Assembly (NCBI GenBank): GCA_037975125.1
Contig: CM075853.1
Span: 24,749,399 to 24,813,398 of the forward strand
Origin: Latrodectus hesperus
Taxonomy: Eukaryota > Arthropoda > Arachnida > Araneae > Theridiidae
Reading direction: 5' to 3'
Length of the DNA stretch: 64,000 nt
In this document: piece by piece, positions 1 to 13,700 of the stretch
Layout of the letters: the number at the start of each line of letters is the position of its first letter
Position numbering within the stretch: the stretch's first letter is position 1
Made by a program: the position numbers and the translations under genes
Notes under the pieces: model-generated
Databases searched by the model: none
What the model was told of the DNA's origin: nothing
The model's input: the letters and a program-made list of their open reading frames with translations, nothing else

Positions 1-437
1 TATTTATTCTAAAATATTCAGTAGAGGAAATTTTAAGCAAATGATAATTTGAATACTGTGATTTCTATAAATACATTACTAACAATTATGTATTTTCTTG
101 AAATCAAAGTTAATTTTTGGGATTTAATTTACTTTTTGTTTAAACAAGACAAACAAATTATATAATTCAATTTTTATATTATAATAATTCTTAGTTTTGT
201 TATTAAACTAATATTTTTTTAATTTCTTTTTTCATTTATTGCAAAACGATTTTTTAACTAACTCTCATAACTGATTTTTGCTACCATAAATGAATTAATT
301 ACTAATATCTTAAAACATAAGAGATTGTTTAACATTTGTTCCTACTGAAAGTTCTATTTGTTATTTTGTACTAAAATACATATTTAATAATTTTTCATTA
401 AATCGCAGAAATTATAGGATTTTTCATTTATATTTAG

Positions 438-673
438 CTATTTTATTTATTGAAATAACATTTCTCTTTTTTCATTGTATGGAAATGAATTGGACAATAG
501 GAGATTTACTTAAAAAAGTTACTTATCAGCATCCCATTTCAAAAAACAGAGAATGTATTCTTCTACCTGCTCATCATGTTACAATGGATAAAGGTACTGG
601 CCTTGTGCACATGGCACCTAATCATGGATTTGATGATTATGTTATTGCTAAAAAGCATAATCTGCTTTTAGAT
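438..673 (+). CDS. IARS2: IARS2 exon 1 of window (CP1 editing domain); 5' boundary uncertain
   Basis: Bases 479-673 encode [20 protein letters not shown] and HGFDDY, conserved in the editing domain. The donor GTGAGT follows at 674, phase 0. The frame is open upstream past 410. The nearest in-frame AG is at 436-437, so the start given is only a candidate. The residues between 438 and 478 are strongly hydrophobic and do not look like the enzyme, so the true junction may be near 479, where no AG is present. Confidence 0.8.
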
Positions 674-1725
674 GTGAGTATAAACTTGACATATATATTT
701 TTAAGGACACAGTCTTACACATATGCATATGTTTTTTGCCTTTAGTTTTATTTATATAATTAATACAGAGATTTTAAAGGAAATGCCTGGTTGGTTGGCA
801 TTTGGGGTGTAATGAATAACTGTAAGGATGATATTATAAAAAAAGAAGAGAAAGTTTAAAAAAATTAATTTATGTATTCTGCTCTTAGCACTTAATTTTG
901 CCTTGAGTAACATACTAAACTTTAGCTCAGTTCTTTGCATACTTTCTCACTTGCACTGAAGATGCGAAATCGTGCACATCTACTGTTCATGTGGTGCTGC
1001 TGACTTGCCTTTCCAAAACATGCTAACACTACGAGCATTGCTGCAGGTAACTGCCACTCGTGAGACTGGTTGATCGCAAGTAAAGTCTGGTACAGCAGTA
1101 TTGCCAGCAAATTTTGGAGCAGACTATGAGTTAGGAGATTTTTCCCTAATTTTTACGTTTAATTGAATTCAAACAAAGGTTAGATTGTTGTGATATTGTG
1201 ACATGTTAAATTTAATTAACAAATAGTGTAACTATAGTTGATGGGTATTATTCATTTATTTTGTAATAATTATATGCTCTATATACAATTATTAATACTA
1301 ATATGTTATAATGGATATTGTGAAGCAGATTTTGTGTATGTAACTATATAATTTTTTGAAATATTTCTAGAATCTCTAAATTAAAATAGAAAGAAACTTA
1401 AGAGAGCTAAAAAGTTACAATTGTTTTGAATTTTGTTTCTATGACAATTTATTTATTAACAAAGAAAAGAAACCAATTTCAAATAATCAATCAAAGTGAT
1501 TTAAGATTATGGCTGACGAAAATAGAACCAAGGATTAGTAAATTGGTTGCAGTACACCAGGTTCATCCTTCTCATTAAGATAATTTCAAATTTTTTAACC
1601 TTTTTTGTATTACATTCTATTTTTAGTCCAATAAGTAGTTTCTAATTAATTAATTTCAAAGTTCAATATTTCTAATTTATACCTTTCTTTACATAATTTT
1701 ACAAAAAAGGTAGAAACATATAAAC

Positions 1726-1773
<48 letters not shown>

Positions 1774-4700
1774 TATTAATTGCCATTAAAATATTTTTTA
1801 AAAAATTTATTTCCACTAAGTCTTAAGTAATATTTTTTCTAGAAAAGGGGCAGTAGGACAAAATTTAGGAACCAATGAGTTTAAGGAATATAAACTAGTG
1901 GGAAATTTTAAAGAGTGAATAAAATAACCTACTTTCAGAATGAGCAAGGAGATAAGTCCAAATGATCATTCAAAAACTAACTGTTGTAAGGTTCATTAGA
2001 TTGTGCATGTATTTGCAACATTGTGTAGTGGACAAATATTGCAAAAACTATGGCATGACATATATTAATTTAAACAATGTCTTGAATTTTTAATATATCT
2101 GGAAAACATGTCTTCTGAATGATTTCATATAAGATTGAATCATTGAAAAGTTGGAGGATAGTGTAAGTATGATTTGTGCAGTTGAAGAATTCAGAATTAT
2201 TCTTGCAGTACTGGATTTCATGTTCAAAATATTTTTCAAATCTTTTTAGGAAATTGAATTGAATTGCTATTTTTTCAGTTAAATAATTTCAAATAATTAA
2301 GAAAGTTTTAAGATCAATAGAAATCTTTGTTTTAATTAAAAGAAATAACAAGCTTCTGTGAGACAAATATATAAGTTATATATTTGTCTCACAGAAGCTT
2401 GCTGCCATAGTGGTAGCATTTTGCGCTCCCAATACGCAGGTCAGAGGTTTGATTCTCAACCTTTCCTCCTTTCAGTGGGTTGGTAAAACTGAGTACCAAG
2501 CATGCTTGAGAACTAAACACTGGGTATTTTGTGTTGGAATGATCAGCTGACCAGAGATATGCTTTGCATCTCAGGACTCAAAATCACAAAAACATTGGGT
2601 ATTGGCCCCCACTTTATAAAAACAGAAGTTTGTTCTAAAAACTAATCTCTTTTTATGACTATTTTTAAAATTTTGAGTGTGTATGCTTTAACTCCTTCAT
2701 GAGTTCTGGCTATTATATAAACTAATTCCTGTTCAACTCTTGTAATATCCTGTATTCTTTTATTGTTAGACTTCATATTCGAAGCAAATATTTTTTTTTT
2801 AAATGAACTTGGTTTCAACTTATTCACTAAACTCTTCAAATTTGACATTCAGATACAAATTGAAATTTTAATTAATTTCCTGTAATTTTTTTTCCTGTTT
2901 TTGGTTGATTTACTTATAAGATATAACCATCAATTGTTTGTCATGTATTCAGAGTTTGTTGAATCTAGTTATATAAACATTTTTTTCACAAAATATTCAG
3001 AATTCTTTTTTTTATATAAAAATGGTTCTTAAATTATAGTAGCAGGATATATTTGATTCAATAAAATTGTATGGTGGACATATAAAGAATCAGCTAGTAA
3101 TAGTTTAATTTTAAATTCTTCAATTTCAACTAAACTATTTTTCATCAAATGCCCTCATTCACAAACTTTCATTGTTTATATTTAAAAGATTTATGTTGTT
3201 GTTATGCACAACAACTAAAGATTTATAATAAATTATGTTTAAAAAGTGACCAAGTGATATCTGATTTTTTTATTTTTTATTCATAGCCCTGCATTGTGAA
3301 TGCTGAAGGCTGTTACTCCTCAGAAGCTGGAGAAAACTTTGAAGGAAAAAGTGTTATTGAAACCGGTTCTTACTATGTCTTAGATTTGCTCAAAAATGAC
3401 ATATTACATACAAGCAATTTTACTCATAGCTATCCTTATGATTGGCGTAGTAAAACACCTGTCATTATTCGAAGTTGCTACCAGTGGTTTATCAATGTTG
3501 ATCAAATACGAGAAAAAGTACTTGTAAGTAATAAATTTAGCCTAAATTTTATACAAAATAATTGCGAGTTATTTATTATTTTTTCCTAGAATTTAATGTC
3601 TATTTAATTATTCATTATATTTGGAAGATTTCCAAGAATTTATGTTCTAAAAAATCTTCTCAAATGGAGTGAAATAATTAGTTGTAAAAATTGTAATATA
3701 GGTTAATGCTTACATATATATTTATGGTTATATTTTTTTTGTTCTAGGAGCAGTAGGTCTCTGCTTTCAGAAAATTATATAAGGGAATTTAATATTCTGA
3801 TAAATTATAGATGTCTAAAATTCTATAATATTAGTATGTATTAGTCACTCAAAAAGTTTTTTCTGTTGAGTTAGTAATTTTCGAAAAATTGTATACAGTT
3901 GGGAATAAAAATGAGTTTTGATTTGCTTTTTTTATGGATAATGACTAAAAATGAAACTTATAAATGTCACAAATCAATCGTGGAATGGAAAATAATGTTA
4001 AACTTTTATGCACTGTTATGAAAAATAAATGTCTTTTAGAATAGTGGTAAGTGGAAAAATTGGGAATAAGCAACCATGTTGTATTATTACCAAAAATCTA
4101 AGTCTTAATTTTGATTTATTTTTATTATGGAAAAATTCAATTATGTTGTCTGAACATAAAAAATTTTATGAAACCACTGTAAAACAAGTTTCGATTTTAA
4201 AATAAATGTGATTATGCATGGCTGCTCGAAAAATATCTAAATGATTGAATGTTTGATGATTTTCATTTTAAATTGAAAATATTGTGACTTTAAAATTTTT
4301 GCTCTGGAAGTATTAAGTACTGCAGAAAAAAAGTTTTGATTGTGAATTGTTGGTTATTTCAAAATTTGTGGAAAGTGAAAGATGGTTAATCTTAAAGCAA
4401 TTCAATAGTTAAAAATATTTTCCAACTTAAGTTTTGGTAGTTAAAGTTAAATGGCATCCATTTAAAATTTCATCACTTAAATTACATTTGCTAAAAATTT
4501 GTTCTTTATTTTTTTATTTAGAATCAAAAATGAGATTTATTTCATTAATATTTTATCATTTGTATCATTTTTAATATTATTTTAATGAATTGTAACATTT
4601 AATAATGTGTTTTGATTTATGTGTCTGCATGTTAAAACTTTTTTTATTGCATTGTTTGTTTAAACCAATAAGTTTATCAGCATTCCGAAAATAACCCTAA

Positions 4701-7700
4701 ATATTTAAATATTATAACTGAAAAAATGATTAAGTTTAAATCATAATTCAATTTATATATTCAATAGGATGGTGTTATTTGAAATATGAGTATTCAAATT
4801 GAAAATATCTTTAATAATATAGGTCATATAATTATATTATGCACCATCTTTTAATTTTTCATAACATTTTAGTTTACTCCCTATTTCTTTTATTTTAATC
4901 AATCAAATTGTTTATGCTATTCCCTTTTTTTTTTAAATAAACATGATTATCCAGATATTATGTTCCCAAAGCAATGAATATATGAAAAAAACCATCGGAA
5001 TTAGTTTTCCTACCCCATTAAACTTTTTAAATGGATTTACTTTTTATTAATTTTATCCTTCATTTAATTAAATTTTATTCATATTTGTGTTTTCGAAATA
5101 TTTTAGTATTTTCCTCAGTTTATTAAGATTTAGCAAAACAGTGAATTTAATGATGCAAAAAGGTGCAACTGTTTCAAATTTATGTTAATTCATGAAAAAT
5201 AAATAAGTTAAGGAGAATTGTTCTAAATGAGATATTTAATTAAAGACAAATCTGTTTGTCAAAAATCTCTTCTATATATATTAAATCATGTTAAAAAATA
5301 TATTTATTTAATTTTATCCTTATATTGTTTTCATATTTTCTTTACGATAAATAATCTTACATAAGTGTCATATTTTTTAAGTAAATAAGTATATTAAGTG
5401 AATATATTAAAATTGATGTCATGTGAAAATTTTAGCATATACAATTATCTGATATTCTTATGAACTATTACAGAAATACATCAATTTAATTATAAAAAAT
5501 ATTTTGTTTGTTCTATAACAATTTTTAGTATTTATTGTAGTCAGAATTTTAACAGCCAGATAGTTCCTTGGATAATGTATGCATAACTATGATAGTAATT
5601 TTTTAGGAATATAATCGTATTCCAAATTTTTTTATAGATGCTTAACTTAATAATTATTAAATTGAAAATCCATACAAGATTCAATATATAGTTAAAAACA
5701 ATTACAAACGAGGATTAATTAGCTTAAATCATTGCTCTGAAATTATCTCTTACTATTATAATTTGTACTACATAGACATTATAAGTATTAAAATGTATAG
5801 TTTTTTTTCCATATGAATTTTTATCTATCATTTTGAAAAATGCTGATTATTTACACAATATGTTTCAAATTTTATCAAATTTTTCATTTTTATAGGCTTG
5901 TCTTGAAGATGTTAAGGTTACTCCTGATTATTTAAAGAAGGTTTTTCAAAATCAAATAAAATCTTCTCCACAATGGTGCATTTCTCGCCAAAGATCGTGG
6001 GGTGTTCCTATACCTGTGTTTTTTGACTCAGATGAAACCAAGCCAGTTGTTCATAGGTAAGAAATCACACTTTTAAAAAAATCATTCTTATATATTTTGT
6101 TTTCTGTAAAACATATATTTTCTGCATATTATATTTATGAAAGAAATAATTCCACCTGCATTATTGTAAGAAGAATAACCACTATATTCACTAATTTTTT
6201 AAATTTTTGATTGGATTGAAATTTTTGGGAAAAATAAAATTGAATACATTATATGTTATAAGTATCAAATTAGTATTATTAAATTACAATATTATTATTA
6301 AAATTACAAATATTATGTACAATATATTATAAATATTTATGCGTCCTAGTATGTCAAATTAATTTAGTTTTGTTCTATTTAGTTCCTTAAACCATATTAA
6401 TTTGATAAATATTGTAGTTAAGACATTCATATAAAAATTTTAAAATGATAACTGAAATATTTATGTGCAATATTACAATAGCATATTGATTTATCTATTC
6501 TATCACCCATCACGTTATAATCTAATAATGCAAATTGTTATATTAGGTAATAAAATTAATTCTAAGTTTATCATATCATTTTAAGTTTAATTACTTCTTC
6601 TAACATTGAAATAATTTTTGAGTGATTGAGTAATCTTAATGATTTGTGCTTTCCTCACTATCAAATTAACAAGAAATTGTCAGGAATTTTAGTTCAAAAG
6701 TATTTGCCAAGTAAAATCATGATAAACGTTATTTTTTTACTGTGAGAATAACAAAATTTTATCTTTTACCAGGGAAACAAAGGTTTAAATTTCCTGAATT
6801 AAGATTTACATTCTATTTTTTTCCTGATTAAAAACTAATTTTGCTTTCATTTTTAATACATTCTTTATTTATTGAATGTTATTAAGAAACTATATATTGT
6901 CTCCATTTCAAAGTAGCCTTTCCTTAATCCTTGTGATTTATTTAAAATATACTATCTGCCTAAAATTTGCATTTGATTTTTATTTTATCACCTTTGTTCA
7001 TATGATATTTTTAAATATGTTTTTCATAAAAAGAGATTTTCTTTTATTCTCAGATTACTAACAAATCATTTATGCAACTTGATAAAATTTCATGGAATTC
7101 ATTGTTGGTGGGAACTTAATATTGAACAGCTTTTACCAATAGAGTTAAAAAATCAGGTAAATTTTTGCATATTTTAGTAAATATGAATTTAAAGTTTTAC
7201 TTAAGTATCTTAAAATGATAAAACAAGGCTTAACTTTTTAGTTTTAAACCAATATAAGCTGCTGCTGCAAATAATAAATAATTTAAAAAATAACTATATA
7301 AATAAATTTTATGGAATCAAAACAAAAACATAGTTCTTATATTATTATACAAACTATTATTTAATATTATATATTATGCAAAAAATTATTTAAAAATTAA
7401 ATAATTTTTAAAATATATTTATAAAAGAAGATTGCAGAAATTGCTATTCAAATTATATTTAACTATTAAACCAAAGACTAAGTTTGTCACCAATAATTTC
7501 TTTTTTTTTAATGAATTCATAAATTTTCATATTTTTAACAAGTTTCTGGTTATATATCTTGCAGATGTTTTCATACTGAAAGTCTGTTTTTAATTTAATT
7601 ACCTATTCACATTCATATCACTTCTAGTATCAAAATACTATACAATTTTTTTTATTATCTTCCATCTGTTATGAAATCAGGTAGCTGTTAATTTCAAAAA

Positions 7701-10700
7701 TTATTTAAATAGTTTCTTATAATATTATATTAAATTTGACATTCTATTTAAATTTTTCCCTTGTGCCCGCCGTTGTAAAAAAATTTAATTTTTCCCTAAC
7801 TATTGCAGATTTACTTGTTTAAGAATAAAAGGATTTTTCTTTTAATGAGTTTGTGCTAGTAAAAGTAGAATGTTATTCATTATTGAATTTTATTTTATAG
7901 TTGAATATAAATAAGAGTTTATCAAATTTACCTGGCATTTTTAAATTTTCAAATGGAAGCCAGTTGTTGTTATAAGTCTCATTGTTGATTTTTTTACTAA
8001 TTATATATGTGCCAAAATATCTTAAATGTATTTGGAGATTACAGTTAATTAATTGAGGATTCGTTTAGAGAAGGCAAGTCCACATGCTTATATTTCCTCA
8101 CTTTATTAATATTTCATGTTGCTCACTTTTATTTCTCGTACAGAGTCGTATACATAATATTTAGAAAGGATTTTTCAGTTATAATCAATCCTCTTATTAA
8201 ATCTAATTTGCTTCATAATTTAATTTAATTACATATTTTTTTATTTCATAGAAAGTCCCCAATGTTTGTAATTTCTAATTATTAAAAAAAGATTTTATAA
8301 CTATATTTCTCATTTCTGTGAATTGCAATGTTCTATCGATTATTTTAAACTCTTTCATAATGAAAAAGAAAAAAATATTAGTTTTTTTCAATCTTGTATT
8401 GAATATCATACTAGTTATTGTTTTAAATATGAATTAAGTATATGGAAATTATATACACAGTATGTTCACATAAATCTCTTTCCACTCTCTGAACTTATAA
8501 AAAGCTATTGTATTTTTAATCCTTGTTACGAATGTTACTTAAAAACAAATTTTTATCTTTAGTACATACTCAAGATATAAAAATAAATATTTTCTTAATA
8601 TTTGATGAATTGAAGCAAATATTACTTAAAATGTCAGTGTTTTTAATAAAAGCTAAACAACTATGATTTATTTAAAAAAAAATGCTAACTTTCATATTTC
8701 ACAAAGCAAGGCTGGCTCAAATCTACAACAGCCTTCTCCAGCCTTGGAGTACCATACTGTTAAAAGGCTTATTAAGTCAAATATAGCCTCCTATCATAGA
8801 AATATTTACAAGATGTGCATAAAGGAGAAAGCATGGGCTTCTTTACTAACAAAGCCTATTCCGTGTAACCTCCACAGAGCTGTGGGAGTGGCAAATTTTT
8901 GCCTTAAAACTGGGCATGATTATCTGCAAAAACACCTTCACCGTTTGGGTTTGAATGACTCTCCAATCTGCCCTTTTTGCGAACTAGAGGATATGACTGG
9001 TGACCACCTTTTCACTTGCCCTGGACTTTCGGACGTCGCAGATAGAAATTCTGCGGAAGATGACTTTTCATCCACCTCAAGATTGTATTGGGCTGCCCGA
9101 CAGAGACTGATGGTTGAAAAACCAAGGTCGGGCGTAGGATGAAAAAAAAATTTCACAAAGCTGGAAGTATGATGTAGCATTCTTTTCGAATTTATTTATT
9201 TTTGGATATAGAATTTTTATGGAGAATTAAGTTACATTTCATATTTGATTTTAGTTTTTAATTAACATAAACTTAAAAAACAATTAAAGTTAGAATGTTA
9301 AGATGAAAACATTGTAAGAAAAAAGTCAAAATTTAAGTATTTCAAATAAAAAATTTAATGTAAATATTTTTGTTGTAGTTAGGATTAGAAGAGAAAAAAT
9401 ATAAAAAAGGGTCAGATATAATGGATATCTGGTTAGACAGTGGTCTTAGCTGGAAATGTGTTCTTCCAGGTTAGTATATATATTTTTTGATGTTATCTTT
9501 TAAAGTTATCAAACTAAATAAAATCTGTTAAATTTTGCTTCTTTATAATTAGTTATTTAAATTATCCTTGCTTTAGTAAACAAGTTAAATCAAAATTTTA
9601 AACACCATATATAATTCTCAAAGTTACTTTCTGTGAATCTTGAATGATATTAGTTAATATGGTTCATCTCTTTAGAATTGTTTGAAATAAATTTAAGTAT
9701 TGAATATACAGTTGTGATATGTAGAACTGTTTGCCTATGATTAGAAATTTAAAAATTAATAAAATAATTTTTTATATTTTTAAATTTTTATTAATAAAGA
9801 AAATTGATTACTTGATAGAAACTAATTTATAATTATTATGAATACTTTATAAAATTTATAGTTAAATATAAATGAAATAAAATTTACTTTCATTTGAATG
9901 TTTATAACCTCTGAAATCTTTTAGACTAACAGAAAAATTTACGAATACTTAACTTTATTACGCTTATCTATATGTATTCACTTATTAGATTTCACATTTG
10001 AATTGTTTTTACACGTAGCTTTATTTTTTATATATAATTAAAGTTTGAAATCTTAACACTACACTCAAGTAAAATGTTAGCCATAATTATTGTAAATATA
10101 TCTTTGAAAATACTAACAGGAAGAAGTTAGAATTAACATCATTAAAGTGGCGTTTTCCTAAAGTTGCTTCTATGTTAGCGGAAAAAAAGTTTCATTGTAC
10201 AATTAGTAAACTAATCTATGCTGTTGGTAGTTCATATAGGGTGATTATTTTTTCTGAATGTTATAAATATGCAAATATTTATAATTTCCATTGCTCAATA
10301 ATGTTAACAGAATGGTAAATTTGTAATGAGTAATATTACGAACTTTTCCTTTCATCAATAATTAGGATCTTTCAGTAGAAAGGATTAGTAGAAATTAGAA
10401 ATATTATACTTATTTCGTCCCAGGTGTTAAGAATTTAATATTATTTGTCAATCAATGTCATTTTCTGAAGCTTAGATAACTGTACTTTCATAAAGGTACA
10501 AACTTCAATTTTGTATAAAAACAATTTTAAATTTTACTTCACCTATTCATTGTTTTATTGCTTTTTACTTTTATTTATGTATTTTATATAATACTACTTA
10601 AATATTTAGTAAAATATTTGATGAGAAAAATAATTGAGTCAAGTAATGTGCAGTGGATGTATATTTACATATTAGCCTCTTCTTCAATTTGTGCAACAAT

Positions 10701-13700
10701 TTGTTATTTTAATTTAAGGTTAATCTTAATTAAGATTCAATTTAACATAAATTATTGTAATAATAATTATATTTATATTATAACTTATTTATTAATAATT
10801 ACTGGGTGATATGCTATGTAACCCCAATCCTGAGAGGTTGTCTTTCTTTGATCTGTCTATAAATCAGATAAGTTCATCAGTATTTATATTAAGCTTGTTA
10901 TTCTTCCCTTCTTAAATAGTAGGAAAAGTAAACTCAAATGGTCTGTAAAACACACAAGTTCTTCCCATGATGTCTGAAAACATCATTAGAATAGGTTCTT
11001 GAATTTTCTTAGTAATGCTGATATGACCTTTTGCAAGAAGCTTGTCATACCATTGAGTCTGCAGCATCATTCTATATGCTATCAATCTGGAAATATTGCA
11101 AATGAAGGTGTCCAGAGGGCTTAATCTAAGATAATCTCTAGCGCTGTGCTAGGGGGAGAGGTCATAACACCTGTGATGTACAGGCAGTGACTCTGAAAGC
11201 AAGTCTTTGTAGACTTTGACGTCTCTAAAGCAGCATCATTCACTTCCGGTCTGTTTGAAGTAATAAAATTTGGTTAGTTTCCAATATTCGGAATATCTGA
11301 ATTAGGTTTAATAATAAATTCTAAAAGAAATTCACCTGCTTAATTAGGTTATGTACTTCCTCAGACTACATGATGAGCATTGCAGTCTATTCCAGGAATA
11401 GTTTGTAATTTATTTTCTGCACAGAACTTCATCAGTTTATACAGAATAGGTTTAGGGGGTGTCTTCTCTGCATAGAGATAATAGGCAAGACAAAAATTAT
11501 TTCTCTGATAACTCCCTCTATATCTGACTTTTACCACAGTAAGATATCTATGAATGTATTAATTAAAAAATAAAATGTCATTAGGTAGAAAAAATCAGAT
11601 TTTACCATTGTTATTAAAACCATAAATCAACTTACCCTTAATTCCTTTAAGGCCAATAATTCTCCCTCTCACTGGATATGGTTCTTAAATTAGGGACTGG
11701 TGTAAACCCTCATTTTGAAATTTTTTCGTGAAGTTAATGGTCTTTCTCCTACTGTGATGGATGTTGGCCTAAAGAGCTTTAACAGCCATCATCCTTAGTA
11801 GGTTTCTTATAACTTTAGCATGCTCTTGACGAAGTCTGATAAAAAATTTTTATCAGACTTCCACGCCATGTGTAGTTGTGTCAATTTCGAGCACATTAAG
11901 AACTATGATTTGTCCTGGTAGGTCATTCTTCAGGTGAAGGATATATCATTCACTTCATGTCTCGGCAAAATTTTTTGCTTGGATTATTCTCAATACTTCT
12001 TTAGTGTTCAATGTGCATCAGACCCTAGGTAGTTTTGCAGTGATTTAGGTGGTTTTGACAAGTTTTTTGCCTTGCGCACCAACAATTGCTGCTTCTGCCA
12101 TGGGTTGATATCACTTACAGTCTGTTTCATATCATTTACAGTCATTCTCCATATTTATACAATAGCCCCATTTTTTCTAATTTAAAAAATAAGAATTTTA
12201 TGACATGATCCTTGTTATTATCAATTTTATTGATTTTAAAGATTTCAAGTTAAAAGCTTGTTTCTCAGTATGTCCAGAAGCATTGCTCTCTTGACCATTG
12301 TGAGAGCCTCCCTATGGGTTTCATTTTCAAGGCTTTCTTTCTTAGCAGTTCTCAAGGTCAAACATTCTTCCATCGACTCAGATTGTCTTTTCTCAGCTAT
12401 TCCCTTAAGTTTTTCAATCCAAGTGCCTTTGGCAAGTTTAAACTCTCAGATCATCTTTTTTTCGCACCAGATAATTTTTCTTGACCTTTGTCTTATTTGA
12501 AGAGTCAATCCTGTTACTAATAATTTGTTCAGTTCCAGACATGGAAGGTTTTGAGGTTATTTCTATCTCTAGTACCAAAGGAGCTATTTCTGTTCCTTTA
12601 ATTGATTTACTCTAGGTTTCATTATCTTGGGAAAAAACAATTCAACCTCAAAGGTTTTACCTACATGAACATTTTATCATACATAATTCTAGGAATATAG
12701 TTTCTCAAGAAATAAAAAAGTACATCTAGCATCGCCTGAATTACTAGATACGGTAACATACTCTAGCAGTTTGCTAGGTATATTTAGAATTAACAAAGAA
12801 TCTATTTATAATTACACTCACAACATTATCTCAAGATGAGTTTTCTGATTTGTTTTTATGGTGTTAATTTTCCTAAATTTTTCTAGCTTTAATTAAGAGG
12901 ATTATCTCTTTATATAGATCCCCATATATCTGATGTTTGCATTGAAGGTTTAGATCAAATACGTGGATGGTTCTATTCTTCTCTTTTGACATCTGTAGCA
13001 ATCAGAAATAAAGCGCCATATAGGTAATATAATAAATTATTAAACTAAAATAAATATCTAATTTTAAAGATGTTCTTTCTTTTATTCTATGCTCGCCTAT
13101 CAACAATATACTGTTATGTTTTTATTGAAATACAGTAAAATATAAAATGTATTTTAAAATACATTATTGCTAATTTATGATGAAGTAAAGTTTTTTCTAT
13201 AGGAAAAAAAACTATATATAAACAATTTTCTAATGAAGTCTTGGTAAATATAACATTTTATATTCAAAATAATTTAAATCAAATTAACTGAACTGATCAG
13301 TGATCACTGTTCTTTTAATTTGGACTCTGAGACTTATTTATAACCCATTTTAAAGGTAAAGCATTGATATTTTTGCATATAACGAAATTTGCATGTTTCC
13401 ACATATCTTGAAATAAAGATAAGAAACACTGAATCTTTCCTCATCTCAAATTTTTACTTTTTATTGATGCTTTCTGAGTTCTTTAATTTAGATTATTGTT
13501 AAAGCTGAATCAAATATCAAACTTTATTGCTATTCCTTAAAATCATTAATTTTGAACTGTAGGGTAATTGAGCAAACAAATAAATTCTAATTTTGTTGAA
13601 AATGCAATGAAATACATTTACAATAAAAGATATTTTCCATAATTGTTTTATGTTACTGATTTAAGTTTTTTAATTGACTAACTAATGAAATTGTTAATTA

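Larger units (their letters stand above)
674..3286 (+). other. IARS2 intron 1 of window
   Basis: AT-rich intron with GT at 674 and AG at 3285-3286. It contains a GC-richer unassigned patch (about 900-1130), a (TA)n tract near 1730-1771, and a perfect palindrome fused to a tRNA-derived SINE at 2349-2632. I see no coding exon in it. Confidence 0.8.
9470..12917 (+). other. IARS2 intron 5
   Basis: About 3.4 kb. The first 1.3 kb is plain AT-rich sequence. From about 10,815 to 12,660 it holds a decayed minus-strand LINE relic, listed separately. Ends TATATAG. Confidence 0.8.

Noticed and set aside
922..1110. 62-codon minus-strand open frame in a GC-richer patch of IARS2 intron 1
   Set aside because: No recognised similarity; possibly old transposon debris, but unsupported.
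12258..12500. 80-codon plus-strand open frame in IARS2 intron 5
   Set aside because: Antisense to the minus-strand LINE ORF1 remains; a shadow.
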